Assembly: GCA_964509295.1 (NCBI GenBank)
Contig: CAZDWS010000014.1
Coordinates: 29,979-93,978 of the forward strand
Direction: 5' to 3'
Source of the DNA: JBGSQR01 sp964509295
GTDB taxonomy: Bacteria; Desulfobacterota; Desulfuromonadia; Geobacterales; Pseudopelobacteraceae
DNA length: 64,000 nucleotides
The position numbers were made by a program, and so were the translations under genes. Of this stretch, positions 52,632 through 61,908 are shown piece by piece. The notes below the pieces were generated by a model. That model did no database searches and was not told where the DNA came from. It saw only the letters and a program-made list of their open reading frames with translations. Numbering within the stretch: position 1 is the first letter of the stretch; every line of letters starts with the position of its first letter.

Positions 52632-54293
52632 ATGAGAAGCGATGAAATTAAAAAATCACTGGAACGTACACCTCACCGCGCACTATTAAAAGCGACAGGT
52701 GTCCCTCAAAGTCAGATGGATAAGCCTTTCATTGGTGTGGCAACAAGTTTCACGGACCTTATACCCGGACATATTGGTATGCGTGACCTGGAGCGTTTTA
52801 TTGAAAAAGGGGTCCATTCCGGCGGTGGTCAATCATTCTTTTTCGGTATTCCGGGTATTTGCGACGGCATTGCCATGGGGCATAAGGGGATGCATTATTC
52901 CCTGGCCACACGCGAACTGATTGCGGACATGATTGAGTCAGTGGCAGAGGGGCATCGTCTTGATGGTCTTGTCTTGCTGACTAACTGTGATAAAATTACC
53001 CCGGGCATGCTGATGGCTGCTGCACGTGTCAATATTCCTTGCATCGTGGTTACTGCAGGTCCGATGCTTGTGGGGCAGGGGCGCGAAGGAAGAAGGTATT
53101 CACTGATTTCAGATACCTTTGAGGCGATGGCCCGTTACAAGGCTGGAGTAATTAACGACAAGGAACTCCAGGCCTGTGAAGATAATGCCTGTCCGGGTAT
53201 GGGTTCCTGCCAGGGCATGTTTACTGCAAATACCATGGCAATTATTACCGAGACAATGGGGATGAGTCTGCCACGCTGTGGTACCGCTCCGGCTGTTTCT
53301 GCTCTTAAACGCCGGATTGCATTTGCATCCGGAGAGAAAATTGTTGATCTGGTCAAGAATAATGTGACACCTCGAAGTATCATGACACGCGACGCATTTG
53401 AAAATGCCATCAGAGTTGACCTGGCTTTGGGTGGTTCTTCCAATACCGTTCTTCATCTTTTGGCAATTGCCCATGAGGCTGGAGTTGATCTGCCGCTGAA
53501 TACCTTTGATATTCTTGCTAAAGAAACTCCACAGCTTTCCTCCATGAATCCAGGCGGTATTTACTTTATGGAAGATCTGGATGTGGCTGGTGGAGTAAGT
53601 GGTGTGTTTAAACAACTTGGGGACAAAATCAAGGATACGCAGACTCTCTTCGGTTTGACTACAAAGCAGCTGGCTGACAGTCTTGAAGATGTTGATGAAG
53701 AGGTAATTCATTCTCTTGATAATCCGGTTAAAAAAGAGGGTGGTATTGCAGTTCTTTATGGCAATCTGGCGCCGCTTGGTGCCGTTGTTAAACAGTCTGG
53801 AGTTTCTGAAAAAATGATGAAGTTTGAAGGTAAGGCACGTTGTTTTGATTCAGAAGAGTTGGCCATGGCGGCACTGATGAATGGCACCGTTGTTGCCGGA
53901 GACGTGGTTGTAATCCGCTATGAAGGGCCAAAAGGAGGTCCGGGTTTCAGGGAAATGCTGTCTCCTACAGCCGCTTTGATGGGGTTGGGACTTGGGGATT
54001 CGGTTGCCCTGATCACTGACGGACGTTTCTCAGGCGGTACCCGTGGTCCCTGCATAGGCCACATTTCTCCTGAAGCAGCTCAAGGCGGGCCGATTGGACT
54101 TGTGGAGGATGGTGATACCATTATTCTTGATATTCCTCAACGTAAGTTGGAGCTTGTTGTTGATGATGCTACGCTTGCTGATCGGCAATCAAGATGGACT
54201 GCACCGGAACCTAAAATCAAGACCGGTTGGCTGGCGCGTTATGCCAAGGCAGTTACTTCAGCCCATACCGGTGCTGTGTTGTCAGCGGACTAA
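52632..54293 (+). CDS. ilvD: Dihydroxy-acid dehydratase
   Basis: 553 residues. Fe-S cysteines are seen in TNCDKITPGMLMAA and CPGMGSCQGMFTANTM; the C-terminal part has EGPKGGPGFREMLSPT and the GRFSGGTRGPCIGHISPEA loop, both family hallmarks. It makes 2-oxo acids for valine, leucine and isoleucine. AGGAG lies 6 bases before ATG 52632; the in-frame upstream GTG was rejected. It heads the row ilvD-ilvB-ilvN-ilvN. Confidence 0.96.
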   Translation: MRSDEIKKSLERTPHRALLKATGVPQSQMDKPFIGVATSFTDLIPGHIGMRDLERFIEKGVHSGGGQSFFFGIPGICDGIAMGHKGMHYSLATRELIADMIESVAEGHRLDGLVLLTNCDKITPGMLMAAARVNIPCIVVTAGPMLVGQGREGRRYSLISDTFEAMARYKAGVINDKELQACEDNACPGMGSCQGMFTANTMAIITETMGMSLPRCGTAPAVSALKRRIAFASGEKIVDLVKNNVTPRSIMTRDAFENAIRVDLALGGSSNTVLHLLAIAHEAGVDLPLNTFDILAKETPQLSSMNPGGIYFMEDLDVAGGVSGVFKQLGDKIKDTQTLFGLTTKQLADSLEDVDEEVIHSLDNPVKKEGGIAVLYGNLAPLGAVVKQSGVSEKMMKFEGKARCFDSEELAMAALMNGTVVAGDVVVIRYEGPKGGPGFREMLSPTAALMGLGLGDSVALITDGRFSGGTRGPCIGHISPEAAQGGPIGLVEDGDTIILDIPQRKLELVVDDATLADRQSRWTAPEPKIKTGWLARYAKAVTSAHTGAVLSAD

Positions 54294-54351
54294 ATGACTT
54301 CTGGTTGGTCTGTTGAGTAGGCGATATGATTTGAAACAACGAGGGACGCTT

Positions 54352-56052
54352 ATGAAAATGAATGGCGCACGAATACTGCTGGAATGTTTGAAGAAGGAAG
54401 GCGTTGATACCGTTTTCGGCTATCCGGGCGGCACCGTTATAAATATTTATGATGAACTCTTTAGTTGCAAAGAGATCCATCACATTATGCCACGTCATGA
54501 ACAGGCTGGAACTCACGCTGCTGACGGATACGCCCGTGCTACCGGTAAGGTGGGTGTGGCAATAGCCACTTCCGGGCCAGGTGCAACCAATACTGTTACA
54601 GGTATCGCTACCGCATATCTGGACTCCATACCGATGGTTATCATTACAGGACAGGTGCCAACTGCACTGATCGGAAACGATGCGTTCCAGGAAGTTGATA
54701 TTATGGGTATTACACGTTCCTGTACCAAACATAATTTTCTGGTCAAGAACGTCAAGGATCTTGCCCTGATCATGAAGAAGGCTTTTTACATTGCCCGTAC
54801 AGGTCGCCCCGGGCCAGTGTTGGTTGACCTCCCGAAAGATGTCCAGATTGCCCAGACAGAGTTTCACTACCCTGAGTCTGTTGATATAAGAAGTTACAAG
54901 CCGACCAAGGGGGGACACCCCAAACAGGTGGAAAAAGCTGTCAGCATGTTGATGGCTTCAATCCGGCCTGTTTTTTATATTGGTGGCGGGGTAGTACTAA
55001 GTAACGCCGCCGAGGAACTGACAAAGATTGCCACTGAATTGACAATTCCGGTAACAACAACACTGATGGGATTGGGATCATTTCCCGGTAATGATATCAA
55101 CTCATTGGGGATGCTGGGTATGCATGGTTCCTATTGCGCCAATATGGCCATGACTCACAGTGATCTGATTATTGCTGTTGGAGCACGCTTTGATGACCGG
55201 GTAACAGGCAAAATAGCCACATTCGCTCCACACGCAAAGATTGTGCACATAGATGTTGATCCTACCTCCATAAGAAAGAATGTGCGGGTTGATTTACCGA
55301 TCGTTGGTGATGTTAAGGATGTGCTTGTAAAAATGCTTCTGCAGATAGATCAGTTAGGTCCAAAAGCTGATGAATTCAGAGAAGCGCTTGCTCCATGGCA
55401 TGCCGATATAGCAGGTTGGAAATCAAAACATCCACTCAGTTTTACTCAAAGTGAGTCAGTTATTAAACCGCAGTATGTTATTCAGAAGCTGAGAGAGCTG
55501 TCTGATGAAGATGCAATAGTTTCTACTGATGTCGGGCAACATCAGATGTGGACCGCCCAGTTTTTTCAGTTTAATAAGCCGCGCACCCTGCTTTCCTCCG
55601 GTGGGCTCGGAACCATGGGGTTTGGTTTGCCAGCAGCCATGGGCGCCCAGGCGGCATTTCCTGATCGTCAGGTGATCACGATCTGTGGTGACGGAGGTAT
55701 TCAAATGAATATTCAGGAGATGGCGACTTTGGTGCAAAATCGTCTCCCTGTTAAAATTGTAATCATTAATAACAATTTTTTGGGGATGGTCAGGCAGTGG
55801 CAGGAGCTGTTTTTTGACAAGCGTTACTCATCTACCTGTCTTGAACTGCCGATAGATTACACCAAGCTGGCAGAGGCATACGGCGCCAAGGGTTTCAGGG
55901 CCTCCAAACCTGAAGAGGTTGAGAGTGTTATTAGGCTTGGCTTTGCTGAACCTGGACCGGTAATTATGGAGTTTATTGTAGCCCGTGAAGAGAAGGTTAT
56001 GCCGATGGTCCCAGCCGGTGCTTCACTGAACGAAATGGTTTTAAATGCTTAA
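54352..56052 (+). CDS. ilvB: Acetolactate synthase large (catalytic) subunit
   Basis: 566 residues. ThDP enzyme with the catalytic Glu in RHEQAGTHAADGYARATG, the FAD domain (GARFDDRVTGKIATFAP) and the ThDP motif GDGGIQMNIQEMATLVQN through IINNNFLGMVRQWQELF. It joins two pyruvates, or pyruvate and 2-oxobutyrate. ATG 54352 was chosen: GAGGGA 6 bases upstream. It is followed by two genes for regulatory subunits. Confidence 0.96.
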   Translation: MKMNGARILLECLKKEGVDTVFGYPGGTVINIYDELFSCKEIHHIMPRHEQAGTHAADGYARATGKVGVAIATSGPGATNTVTGIATAYLDSIPMVIITGQVPTALIGNDAFQEVDIMGITRSCTKHNFLVKNVKDLALIMKKAFYIARTGRPGPVLVDLPKDVQIAQTEFHYPESVDIRSYKPTKGGHPKQVEKAVSMLMASIRPVFYIGGGVVLSNAAEELTKIATELTIPVTTTLMGLGSFPGNDINSLGMLGMHGSYCANMAMTHSDLIIAVGARFDDRVTGKIATFAPHAKIVHIDVDPTSIRKNVRVDLPIVGDVKDVLVKMLLQIDQLGPKADEFREALAPWHADIAGWKSKHPLSFTQSESVIKPQYVIQKLRELSDEDAIVSTDVGQHQMWTAQFFQFNKPRTLLSSGGLGTMGFGLPAAMGAQAAFPDRQVITICGDGGIQMNIQEMATLVQNRLPVKIVIINNNFLGMVRQWQELFFDKRYSSTCLELPIDYTKLAEAYGAKGFRASKPEEVESVIRLGFAEPGPVIMEFIVAREEKVMPMVPAGASLNEMVLNA

Positions 56053-56071
56053 GGAGTTTACGGAGAATCAG

Positions 56072-56563
56072 ATGCGGCATACCATAACTGTTTTGGTTGA
56101 AAATGAATTCGGTGTTGTTTCAAGAGTGGCTTCTCTCTTTTCAGGGCGCGGTTTCAATATTGACTCTTTTATTGGTGCTCCGACAAATGAGGAAGGAATT
56201 TCCCGACTGACTATTGTTACGCACGGTGATGACAATATTCTTGAACAGATTACCAAGCAGCTTAATAAGTTGATTGATGTAATTAAGGTGATTGATTTTT
56301 CTGACGGCAGCAGTATCGAGCGAGAGTTGGCATTGATCAAGGTGACTGCTGAGGATGACAGCCGTGCTGAAGTACTCAGGATTGTGGATATTTTCCGGGC
56401 TAAAATTATTGATGTGACATTAAAGTCATATACGATCGAGACCACAGGCAGCCCTGCAAAAATTGAAGCCATTCTCGAACTGCTTCGCCCTCTGGGCCTA
56501 AAAGAGGTTGTCAGGACCGGCTCTGTAGCTATCGGGCGAGGTGCCAAGGGCTGGAGTGGTTAA
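56072..56563 (+). CDS. ilvN: Acetolactate synthase small (regulatory) subunit, copy 1
   Basis: 163 residues: N-terminal ACT domain (ITVLVENEFGVVSRVASLFS) and C-terminal domain (LALIKVTAEDDSRAEVLRIV, KSYTIETTGSPAKIEAILEL). It activates IlvB and confers valine feedback. G14 and N29, which matter for valine binding in E. coli IlvH, are kept, but the next motif reads SFIGAPT where most, and copy 2, have SLNVAPT or SLTVAPT. ATG 56072 has GGAG 6 bases upstream; the frame could also start at 56045, inside ilvB. Very similar to copy 2, so a tandem duplication. Confidence 0.93.
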   Translation: MRHTITVLVENEFGVVSRVASLFSGRGFNIDSFIGAPTNEEGISRLTIVTHGDDNILEQITKQLNKLIDVIKVIDFSDGSSIERELALIKVTAEDDSRAEVLRIVDIFRAKIIDVTLKSYTIETTGSPAKIEAILELLRPLGLKEVVRTGSVAIGRGAKGWSG

Positions 56564-56646
56564 TACACTGTTGTAATTGACTGATTAAATTTACCGGTAA
56601 GTGATGAGATCTTTGTTCTTCAGGCTTAATGCTTTTGGAGGTTCTC

Positions 56647-57144
56647 ATGAAACAGTCACATACCATTTCCGTTTTGGCTGAAGATGAATTCGGTGTCCTT
56701 TCTCGTGTTGCTTCTTTATTTTCCGCTCGTGGTTTCAATATTGATTCTTTGAACGTTGCCCCTACAAATGAAGAAGGCATGTCGCGCATCACAATAGTAA
56801 CTAATGGTGATGAAAACATACTGGAACAGATCACCAAGCAGCTGAATAAGTTGATTGATGTTGTCAAGGTTATTGATTTTACAGATGGTAGTGGGCTTTT
56901 ACGCGAGATGGCTTTGATTAAAGTCTCTGCAGAGGATGACAGTCGTGCCGAGGTTTTACGGATTGTCCATATCTTCAGGGCAAAAATTATTGATGTCACA
57001 CCAAAATCTTATACAATTGAAACAGTCGGCGACCCCCTCAAGATAGATGCAATTCTTGATCTGTTACGCCCCTTGGGTTTAAAAGAGCTGGTTCGCACCG
57101 GTGCGGTTGTTATCGGGCGTGGCGCCAAGGGGTGGAAGGGCTGA
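56647..57144 (+). CDS. ilvN: Acetolactate synthase small subunit, copy 2
   Basis: 165 residues, with the same domains as copy 1 (SHTISVLAEDEFGVLSRVAS, IDSLNVAPTNEEGMSRITIV, MALIKVSAEDDSRAEVLRIV). Long stretches such as ILEQITKQLNKLIDV and LLRPLGLKE are identical in both. The ACT motif SLNVAPT is canonical, so this copy is more likely to carry normal valine control. GGAGG lies 5 bases before ATG 56647. ilvC, often next in other Geobacter-like genomes, does not follow. Confidence 0.93.
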   Translation: MKQSHTISVLAEDEFGVLSRVASLFSARGFNIDSLNVAPTNEEGMSRITIVTNGDENILEQITKQLNKLIDVVKVIDFTDGSGLLREMALIKVSAEDDSRAEVLRIVHIFRAKIIDVTPKSYTIETVGDPLKIDAILDLLRPLGLKELVRTGAVVIGRGAKGWKG

Positions 57145-57155
57145 AGCCTTTGTTA

Positions 57156-57593
57156 CTATTTATCAGCGGTGATAACAATAAACCGCTGATCAAAGTATAA
57201 CTCCAGTATCGGTTTGACATCCCTCCACAACAGTCCCCCACCCCCACAGCCGGGCCTTGGAACAACAATTTGTGACCAGCCAAGTTCATCTGCTATTTGC
57301 ACAAGTTCATTTGCGGAGCGTTTTATCAGGTGTAAATCCGGTATTTCATATGGTGAATGTTCCACTGGAAAACTTACGATGTTGTTATCAAGATAGTGAA
57401 CGTGGTTTCCCCCCTTAATTATCGCAGCACCTAGTATTTCAGGAAGTGTTTGGAATAATACGGCTGCCTGTGCAGCCACTCCGCGCCCAATATTGGCCTT
57501 ACCGCTGCGGGAAACGGAACCATTGGTTGTTATTGCAATAATTGCTTTTCCCTGGTAATCCCAGATGTTTCCTATTGTCTCTACCAATTTCAT
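57156..57593 (-). CDS. Macro-domain (ADP-ribose-binding-like) protein
   Basis: 145 residues, a single domain. Macro-domain traits: TTNGSVSRSGKANIGRGVAA (the N-x-x-x-x-x-G-x-x-G loop 1) and VVPRPGCGGGGLLWRDVKPI, the Gly-rich loop that holds the distal ribose/phosphate. Members bind or hydrolyse ADP-ribose derivatives; RPGCGGGGLxW is typical of short stand-alone bacterial macro proteins of uncertain activity. It is convergent with ilvN, with only 11 bases between stops. Its start has AAAAGGAAAT on the minus strand just upstream. Confidence 0.8.
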   Translation of the reverse strand: MKLVETIGNIWDYQGKAIIAITTNGSVSRSGKANIGRGVAAQAAVLFQTLPEILGAAIIKGGNHVHYLDNNIVSFPVEHSPYEIPDLHLIKRSANELVQIADELGWSQIVVPRPGCGGGGLLWRDVKPILELYFDQRFIVITADK

Positions 57594-57736
57594 TTCCTTT
57601 TGACTTAGATTAAGAGTGATTGGTTATAGTCTTAAGACAATATTTGCTTTATTCTATCAAACTTGTAAAGTTGGTTCTTAATGCTTTCATGCTGTATCTG
57701 ATAATTTTTTTGAAGTGATATTTCCGGAGGTTGTAT

Positions 57737-59155
57737 TTGAAGGTTCTATTTGTTCATCCACATGGCAGTAACTGGTTGGGAGATCAGAAAGATATTAGTT
57801 CAATATTTAATCTGATGCCGCCTCTTGGGCTTTTGAGTATAGCAGCCGTACTTGAACAAAACGGTATTGATGTTGAGGTAATAGACTGTTATGGCATGCC
57901 TTCAACTCCGGAAGTATTGGTTGATAAAATTCTTTCCAGAAATCCGGATGTAGTTGGCTTCTCTTGTACAACTTCTTCGTTTCTCGAAGGAAACCATATT
58001 GCAGAGTTGCTGAAAGCACGTAATTCCGAAATAATAACTGTTTTTGGTGGTGCACATGCTTGTACTATCGGGGCGCCATTGCTTGATTCATTTCAGGCCA
58101 TTGACTATCTGGTTATTGGTGAAGGCGAAATGACGATGCTGGAGCTTGTTCAGTCCGGTTTCAATTCTGTTGAAAATATTGCTGGTGTTGCCTGTCGCAT
58201 TAACGGAATCAGTATATTCACCGGCCCTCGTACTCTGATTAAAAATCTTGATGATCTGCCTTTTCCTGCTTATCACCTGCTGCCACAGTTCCCTCAACGT
58301 TATAATCTGCCTCTATTCAGCTATCCGACCGCACCTAACACAAGCATTATATCTAGTCGTGGTTGTCCGTATTCCTGTTCCTATTGTGATCGCTCAGTAT
58401 TTTCAAGTGGTTTTCGTTTTAACTCTCCAGAGTATATAATTGAGCATATTGCAATGCTGAATCGTGATTATGGTATTCGTCATGTGTTTTTTTATGACGA
58501 TCTGTTTACTTTTGACCGAAAACGGGTTGCGCGTTTTTGCGAATTAAAGGAACAGAAAAAGCTGAATGTGACTTATAATTGCATTGCGCGTCTTGAACAT
58601 GTGGATGAGGAGTTGCTTGCACTTCTGAAAAAATCCGGCTGCTGGCAGGTTAACTTTGGTATTGAATCCGGCGACCCGGAAGTATTAAAAAAACATCGAA
58701 AATTTTTTGGTCTGGATGAGGTTGGTAAAAAGTTGAAGATGGTACGTGACGCAGGAATGCGGGTTAAAGGGCTTTTTATGATAGGGCTGCCGGGCGAGGA
58801 TGAAGCTGCTATCAGAATGACTATTGATTATGCGCTCTCTTTGCCGCTGGAGGAAATTAACGTAACCAAGTTCACCCCTTTCCCCGGTGCCCCGGTTTAT
58901 AAAACGATCCGTGATTTTGGTGAGTTTGATGAAAAATGGCCATTGATGAATTGCCTGAATTTTGTTTTTATTCCCCATGGGATGACGAAAGAGAAGCTTG
59001 AGAATCTTTATGACGAGTTTATCAGCCGCTTTTATCGACGCACAAGGATTCATTGGGGATATACCAGGATGATCTGGAAATCGCCTCACAGTATAAAAAC
59101 ATTTATCAAAAATCTACCCGCGATTCTGGCCTTTGAAATGAAACAAAAGTGGTAG
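57737..59155 (+). CDS. B12-binding-domain radical SAM enzyme
   Basis: 472 residues. N-terminal cobalamin-binding fold (LMPPLGLLSIAAVLEQNGID, DVVGFSCTTSS, VFGGAHACTIG) and radical SAM domain with C210-x3-C214-x2-C217 (GCPYSCSYC), then VFFYDDLFTFDRKRVARFC, FGIESGDPEVLKKHRK and KGLFMIGLPGEDEAA. It belongs to the BchE/HpnJ-like class; such enzymes methylate or ring-alter lipids, pigments and natural products. Substrate unknown. TTG 57737 was chosen as it lies 6 bases after GGAGG; an in-frame TTG at 57731 touches that site. No biosynthetic partner is adjacent. Confidence 0.88.
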   Translation: MKVLFVHPHGSNWLGDQKDISSIFNLMPPLGLLSIAAVLEQNGIDVEVIDCYGMPSTPEVLVDKILSRNPDVVGFSCTTSSFLEGNHIAELLKARNSEIITVFGGAHACTIGAPLLDSFQAIDYLVIGEGEMTMLELVQSGFNSVENIAGVACRINGISIFTGPRTLIKNLDDLPFPAYHLLPQFPQRYNLPLFSYPTAPNTSIISSRGCPYSCSYCDRSVFSSGFRFNSPEYIIEHIAMLNRDYGIRHVFFYDDLFTFDRKRVARFCELKEQKKLNVTYNCIARLEHVDEELLALLKKSGCWQVNFGIESGDPEVLKKHRKFFGLDEVGKKLKMVRDAGMRVKGLFMIGLPGEDEAAIRMTIDYALSLPLEEINVTKFTPFPGAPVYKTIRDFGEFDEKWPLMNCLNFVFIPHGMTKEKLENLYDEFISRFYRRTRIHWGYTRMIWKSPHSIKTFIKNLPAILAFEMKQKW

Positions 59156-59191
59156 ATGCCAAGCAGTCAACTTTAATATTTAAGAGGACTT

Positions 59192-61276
59192 ATGAAAACT
59201 AAAGATAGTGGCGCACAGCTGGCTGCACTTATGACTCTGGATAAGTCGAATCTCCCTGCTGATGGAGGAAATCTTTACAATCGCCTTATTTTTGCCCGTA
59301 GTCCTTACCTTCTGCAGCATGCTGAAAACCCGGTTGACTGGTATGAATGGGGTAGCGAAGCCTTTGACAAGGCTCGTAGAGATAATCTTCCTATATTCCT
59401 TTCCATCGGTTATGCAACATGCCACTGGTGCCATGTCATGGCCCATGAATCGTTTGAAGATGAGGACGTGGCAACCTTATTAAATCGCCACTTTATTTGT
59501 ATAAAAGTTGATCGTGAAGAGAGACCGGATATAGATGATTTTTATATGTCTGTTTCCCAGTTACTGACCGGCGGGGGAGGGTGGCCGCTTAATATTTTTA
59601 TGACACCGGATAAAGAGGCTTTCTTTGCCATGACATATCTTCCCAAGCGTGGGCGTGGTGGGATGGGTGGCTTTATGGAGATGTTGTCAAAAATTGCTGC
59701 TTTCTGGAAACAAAAGCCTGAAGAAATCAGGCAGAGCAGTCGTAGTATTATGGATGTTCTGGATAGCAGCAGGAAACAGCCATCCGGGGAGTGTGCTGAA
59801 CTGTCAATGTTGAATTCCCTGGCTTTTGAACAGCTTTCGTCGGTTTATGACAATGAAAATGGTGGTTTTGGTTCCGCGCCTAAATTCCCGATGCCGATTT
59901 ATCTTAGTTGGTTGATGGAGCAGGGGGCTGTTGCAAATGTCAAAGCCCAGGAAATGGCTTTTAAAACTCTTGTCAAGATGAGACATGGTGGCATATGGGA
60001 TCAGCTTGGCGGCGGTTTACACCGCTATGCTGTGGATCAAAACTGGCTGACACCGCATTTTGAAAAAATGCTTTATGATCAGGCAATGATTTCAATGGCA
60101 GCAATTGAAGCTTTTCAGGCGACATCATTTGAACATTTTTTTGAAATGGCAAATGATATTTTCCGCTTTGTGGAAAATGAACTTATGTCAGCTGATGGTG
60201 TCTATTACTCTGCTCTTGATGCAGATTCTGAAGGTGAAGAGGGGGTTTTTTATGTTTGGAGCAAGGAGGATATTACTGATTTATTAGGTCCCGATGCTGA
60301 GCTCTTCTGTCGTTATTTCGATGTTACAGCTGCAGGTAATTTTGAAGGAAGTAATATTCTGAACAGACCGCTAGACCTGGCAACATTTTCAAAAAGGGAA
60401 GGGCGAAACGAGGCAGAGCTGAAATTGATGTTTGAAGAATTCTGTGCCAAGTTGCTTAGCCATCGTAATAAGCGTATCAGACCTTTACGCGATGAAAAAA
60501 TCATTGCCGCCTGGAATGGCTTGATGATAGCTGCCTTAGCCAGAGGCGGAATAGTCAGCGGAAATATGGAATATATAAACAAAGCCGCCCGTGCAGCCAG
60601 TTTTATCCTTGGCAATTTACGAAACCCAGACGGCAGGCTAATGCGCAGCTATCTTGCAGGGAAAGTTTCTGATACTCCCGCTTTCCTTGAGGATTACGCT
60701 TTCATGTGCCAAGGTCTGCTGGAGTTGTATGAAGCGACTTTAGACAAAAGCTGGTTAAATCAAGCCCTTGAGCTGGCTGACGATATGATCCGGTTGTTCA
60801 GGGACGGCGAAAGTGGCCAGTTCGGAAAAACAGGTTGTGATGCAGAGCAGATGCCAGGCAGAACTACATTGGACCATGACGGTGTGACACCGTCACCATT
60901 CTCCATGACCTCTAAATGCTTTGCACGACTCGGGCATGTGGCTGATCGTTCCGATCTGATTGATTATGCCCAGCTGCTGCTTGCCCCAGCACTGGATGAG
61001 TCAAAGCGGAACCCTGTATCACATCTTGGATCATTGCAGGCACTGGCAATGTTGGAAAATGAACCGACCAGGATTGATTTTAGCGGTAGCCTGGAAAACA
61101 GAACTATCTTTGAACTTCTGCAAATGATCAAGGCTCTCCCCTTTCATAACCTGGTTCTTACTCATCAAGCAGGCGATGGTCCTGTTCCGTCAGTTTCGAT
61201 CTGTGCAATGGGAAAATGCCTGCCAGCTGTATCAACAGCCAGTGAACTTGAAGCAGTCCTGGCAGAGCTGATATGA
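59192..61276 (+). CDS. Thioredoxin-domain / six-hairpin protein of the YyaL (DUF255) family
   Basis: 694 residues, usual length. N-terminal thioredoxin-like DUF255 domain with NPVDWYEWGSEAFDKA, FLSIGYATCHWCHVMAHESF (C77-x-x-C80) and KVDREERPDID, then an (alpha/alpha)6 glycosidase-like part with FGSAPKFPMP, GLHRYAVDQNWLTPHFEKML, SALDADSEGEEGVFYVW and RDEKIIAAWNGLMIAALARG. The family is widespread (animal SPATA20) but its reaction is unknown. GAGG precedes ATG 59192. The PagL-like gene overlaps its stop by 4 bases. Confidence 0.93.
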   Translation: MKTKDSGAQLAALMTLDKSNLPADGGNLYNRLIFARSPYLLQHAENPVDWYEWGSEAFDKARRDNLPIFLSIGYATCHWCHVMAHESFEDEDVATLLNRHFICIKVDREERPDIDDFYMSVSQLLTGGGGWPLNIFMTPDKEAFFAMTYLPKRGRGGMGGFMEMLSKIAAFWKQKPEEIRQSSRSIMDVLDSSRKQPSGECAELSMLNSLAFEQLSSVYDNENGGFGSAPKFPMPIYLSWLMEQGAVANVKAQEMAFKTLVKMRHGGIWDQLGGGLHRYAVDQNWLTPHFEKMLYDQAMISMAAIEAFQATSFEHFFEMANDIFRFVENELMSADGVYYSALDADSEGEEGVFYVWSKEDITDLLGPDAELFCRYFDVTAAGNFEGSNILNRPLDLATFSKREGRNEAELKLMFEEFCAKLLSHRNKRIRPLRDEKIIAAWNGLMIAALARGGIVSGNMEYINKAARAASFILGNLRNPDGRLMRSYLAGKVSDTPAFLEDYAFMCQGLLELYEATLDKSWLNQALELADDMIRLFRDGESGQFGKTGCDAEQMPGRTTLDHDGVTPSPFSMTSKCFARLGHVADRSDLIDYAQLLLAPALDESKRNPVSHLGSLQALAMLENEPTRIDFSGSLENRTIFELLQMIKALPFHNLVLTHQAGDGPVPSVSICAMGKCLPAVSTASELEAVLAELI

Positions 61277-61887
61277 ATTACAATTGTATGTTCAAGACTT
61301 CTGGCTGTTTTATCGTAATGCTCCTGTTCGTTTTCATTATGGGATTTGTGACAGTTGCAAATGCTGAAGATCGCCCCGTTATAACTAGTAAGAGTGAATA
61401 CAGTTTATTAACAGGTTATGGAATTACGCACAAATATTTCGGGGCAACCAGAACACAGGTTCAGACATGGGACACTATCGCACGTTTTGGCTATTTTTTG
61501 TCAGATGAGGTTGGCAGAGGAACCTGGTACCAGGGGCGTCATGAACTTTTGGTTGAGTTGCCGTATCATATGGCTGTTGATCATAATGCAAAATCCATGA
61601 TAGGCGGCTATCTGCTTGGCAGCTGGAAATTTACCGGTCTGAAAGAGTATGCGCCATATGTCTTTGCAGGCGGCGGTGCACTGTTTGTGGACTTAGGACT
61701 ACCAACAATGGGTTCACGGCTTGATTTTTCCTATCAAGGAGGGGTTGGTTTGCAGTATTTTATCAGACCGGATATGGCCATGCTGGCTGAATACCGCTAT
61801 CATCACATATCCAATGCCGGTACTGCAGTACCAAATGAACCGCTTAATTCCAGCAAGTTTTTATTTGGGTTAACGTATTACCGGTAA
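61273..61887 (+). CDS. Outer membrane lipid A deacylase (PagL-like / acyloxyacyl hydrolase)
   Basis: 204 residues. Signal peptide (FIVMLLFVFIMGFVTVANA-E), then an eight-strand beta-barrel pattern with aromatic girdles and a C-terminal aromatic (FLFGLTYYR). The YRYHHISNAG motif carries the His and Ser of the PagL active site (HxSN). The acidic third residue is not at the place I would expect: Asn stands there (PNEPLNSS), and Glu is three residues earlier. PagL removes the 3-O acyl chain from lipid A. ATG 61273 overlaps the previous stop (ATGA), so it is translated with the YyaL-type gene. Confidence 0.83.
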   Translation: MNYNCMFKTSGCFIVMLLFVFIMGFVTVANAEDRPVITSKSEYSLLTGYGITHKYFGATRTQVQTWDTIARFGYFLSDEVGRGTWYQGRHELLVELPYHMAVDHNAKSMIGGYLLGSWKFTGLKEYAPYVFAGGGALFVDLGLPTMGSRLDFSYQGGVGLQYFIRPDMAMLAEYRYHHISNAGTAVPNEPLNSSKFLFGLTYYR

Positions 61888-61908
61888 AATTCTAAACATG
61901 ATGGCAGA

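Noticed and set aside
53109..53711. 200-codon minus-strand frame inside ilvD
   Set aside because: Antisense of a well-conserved gene.
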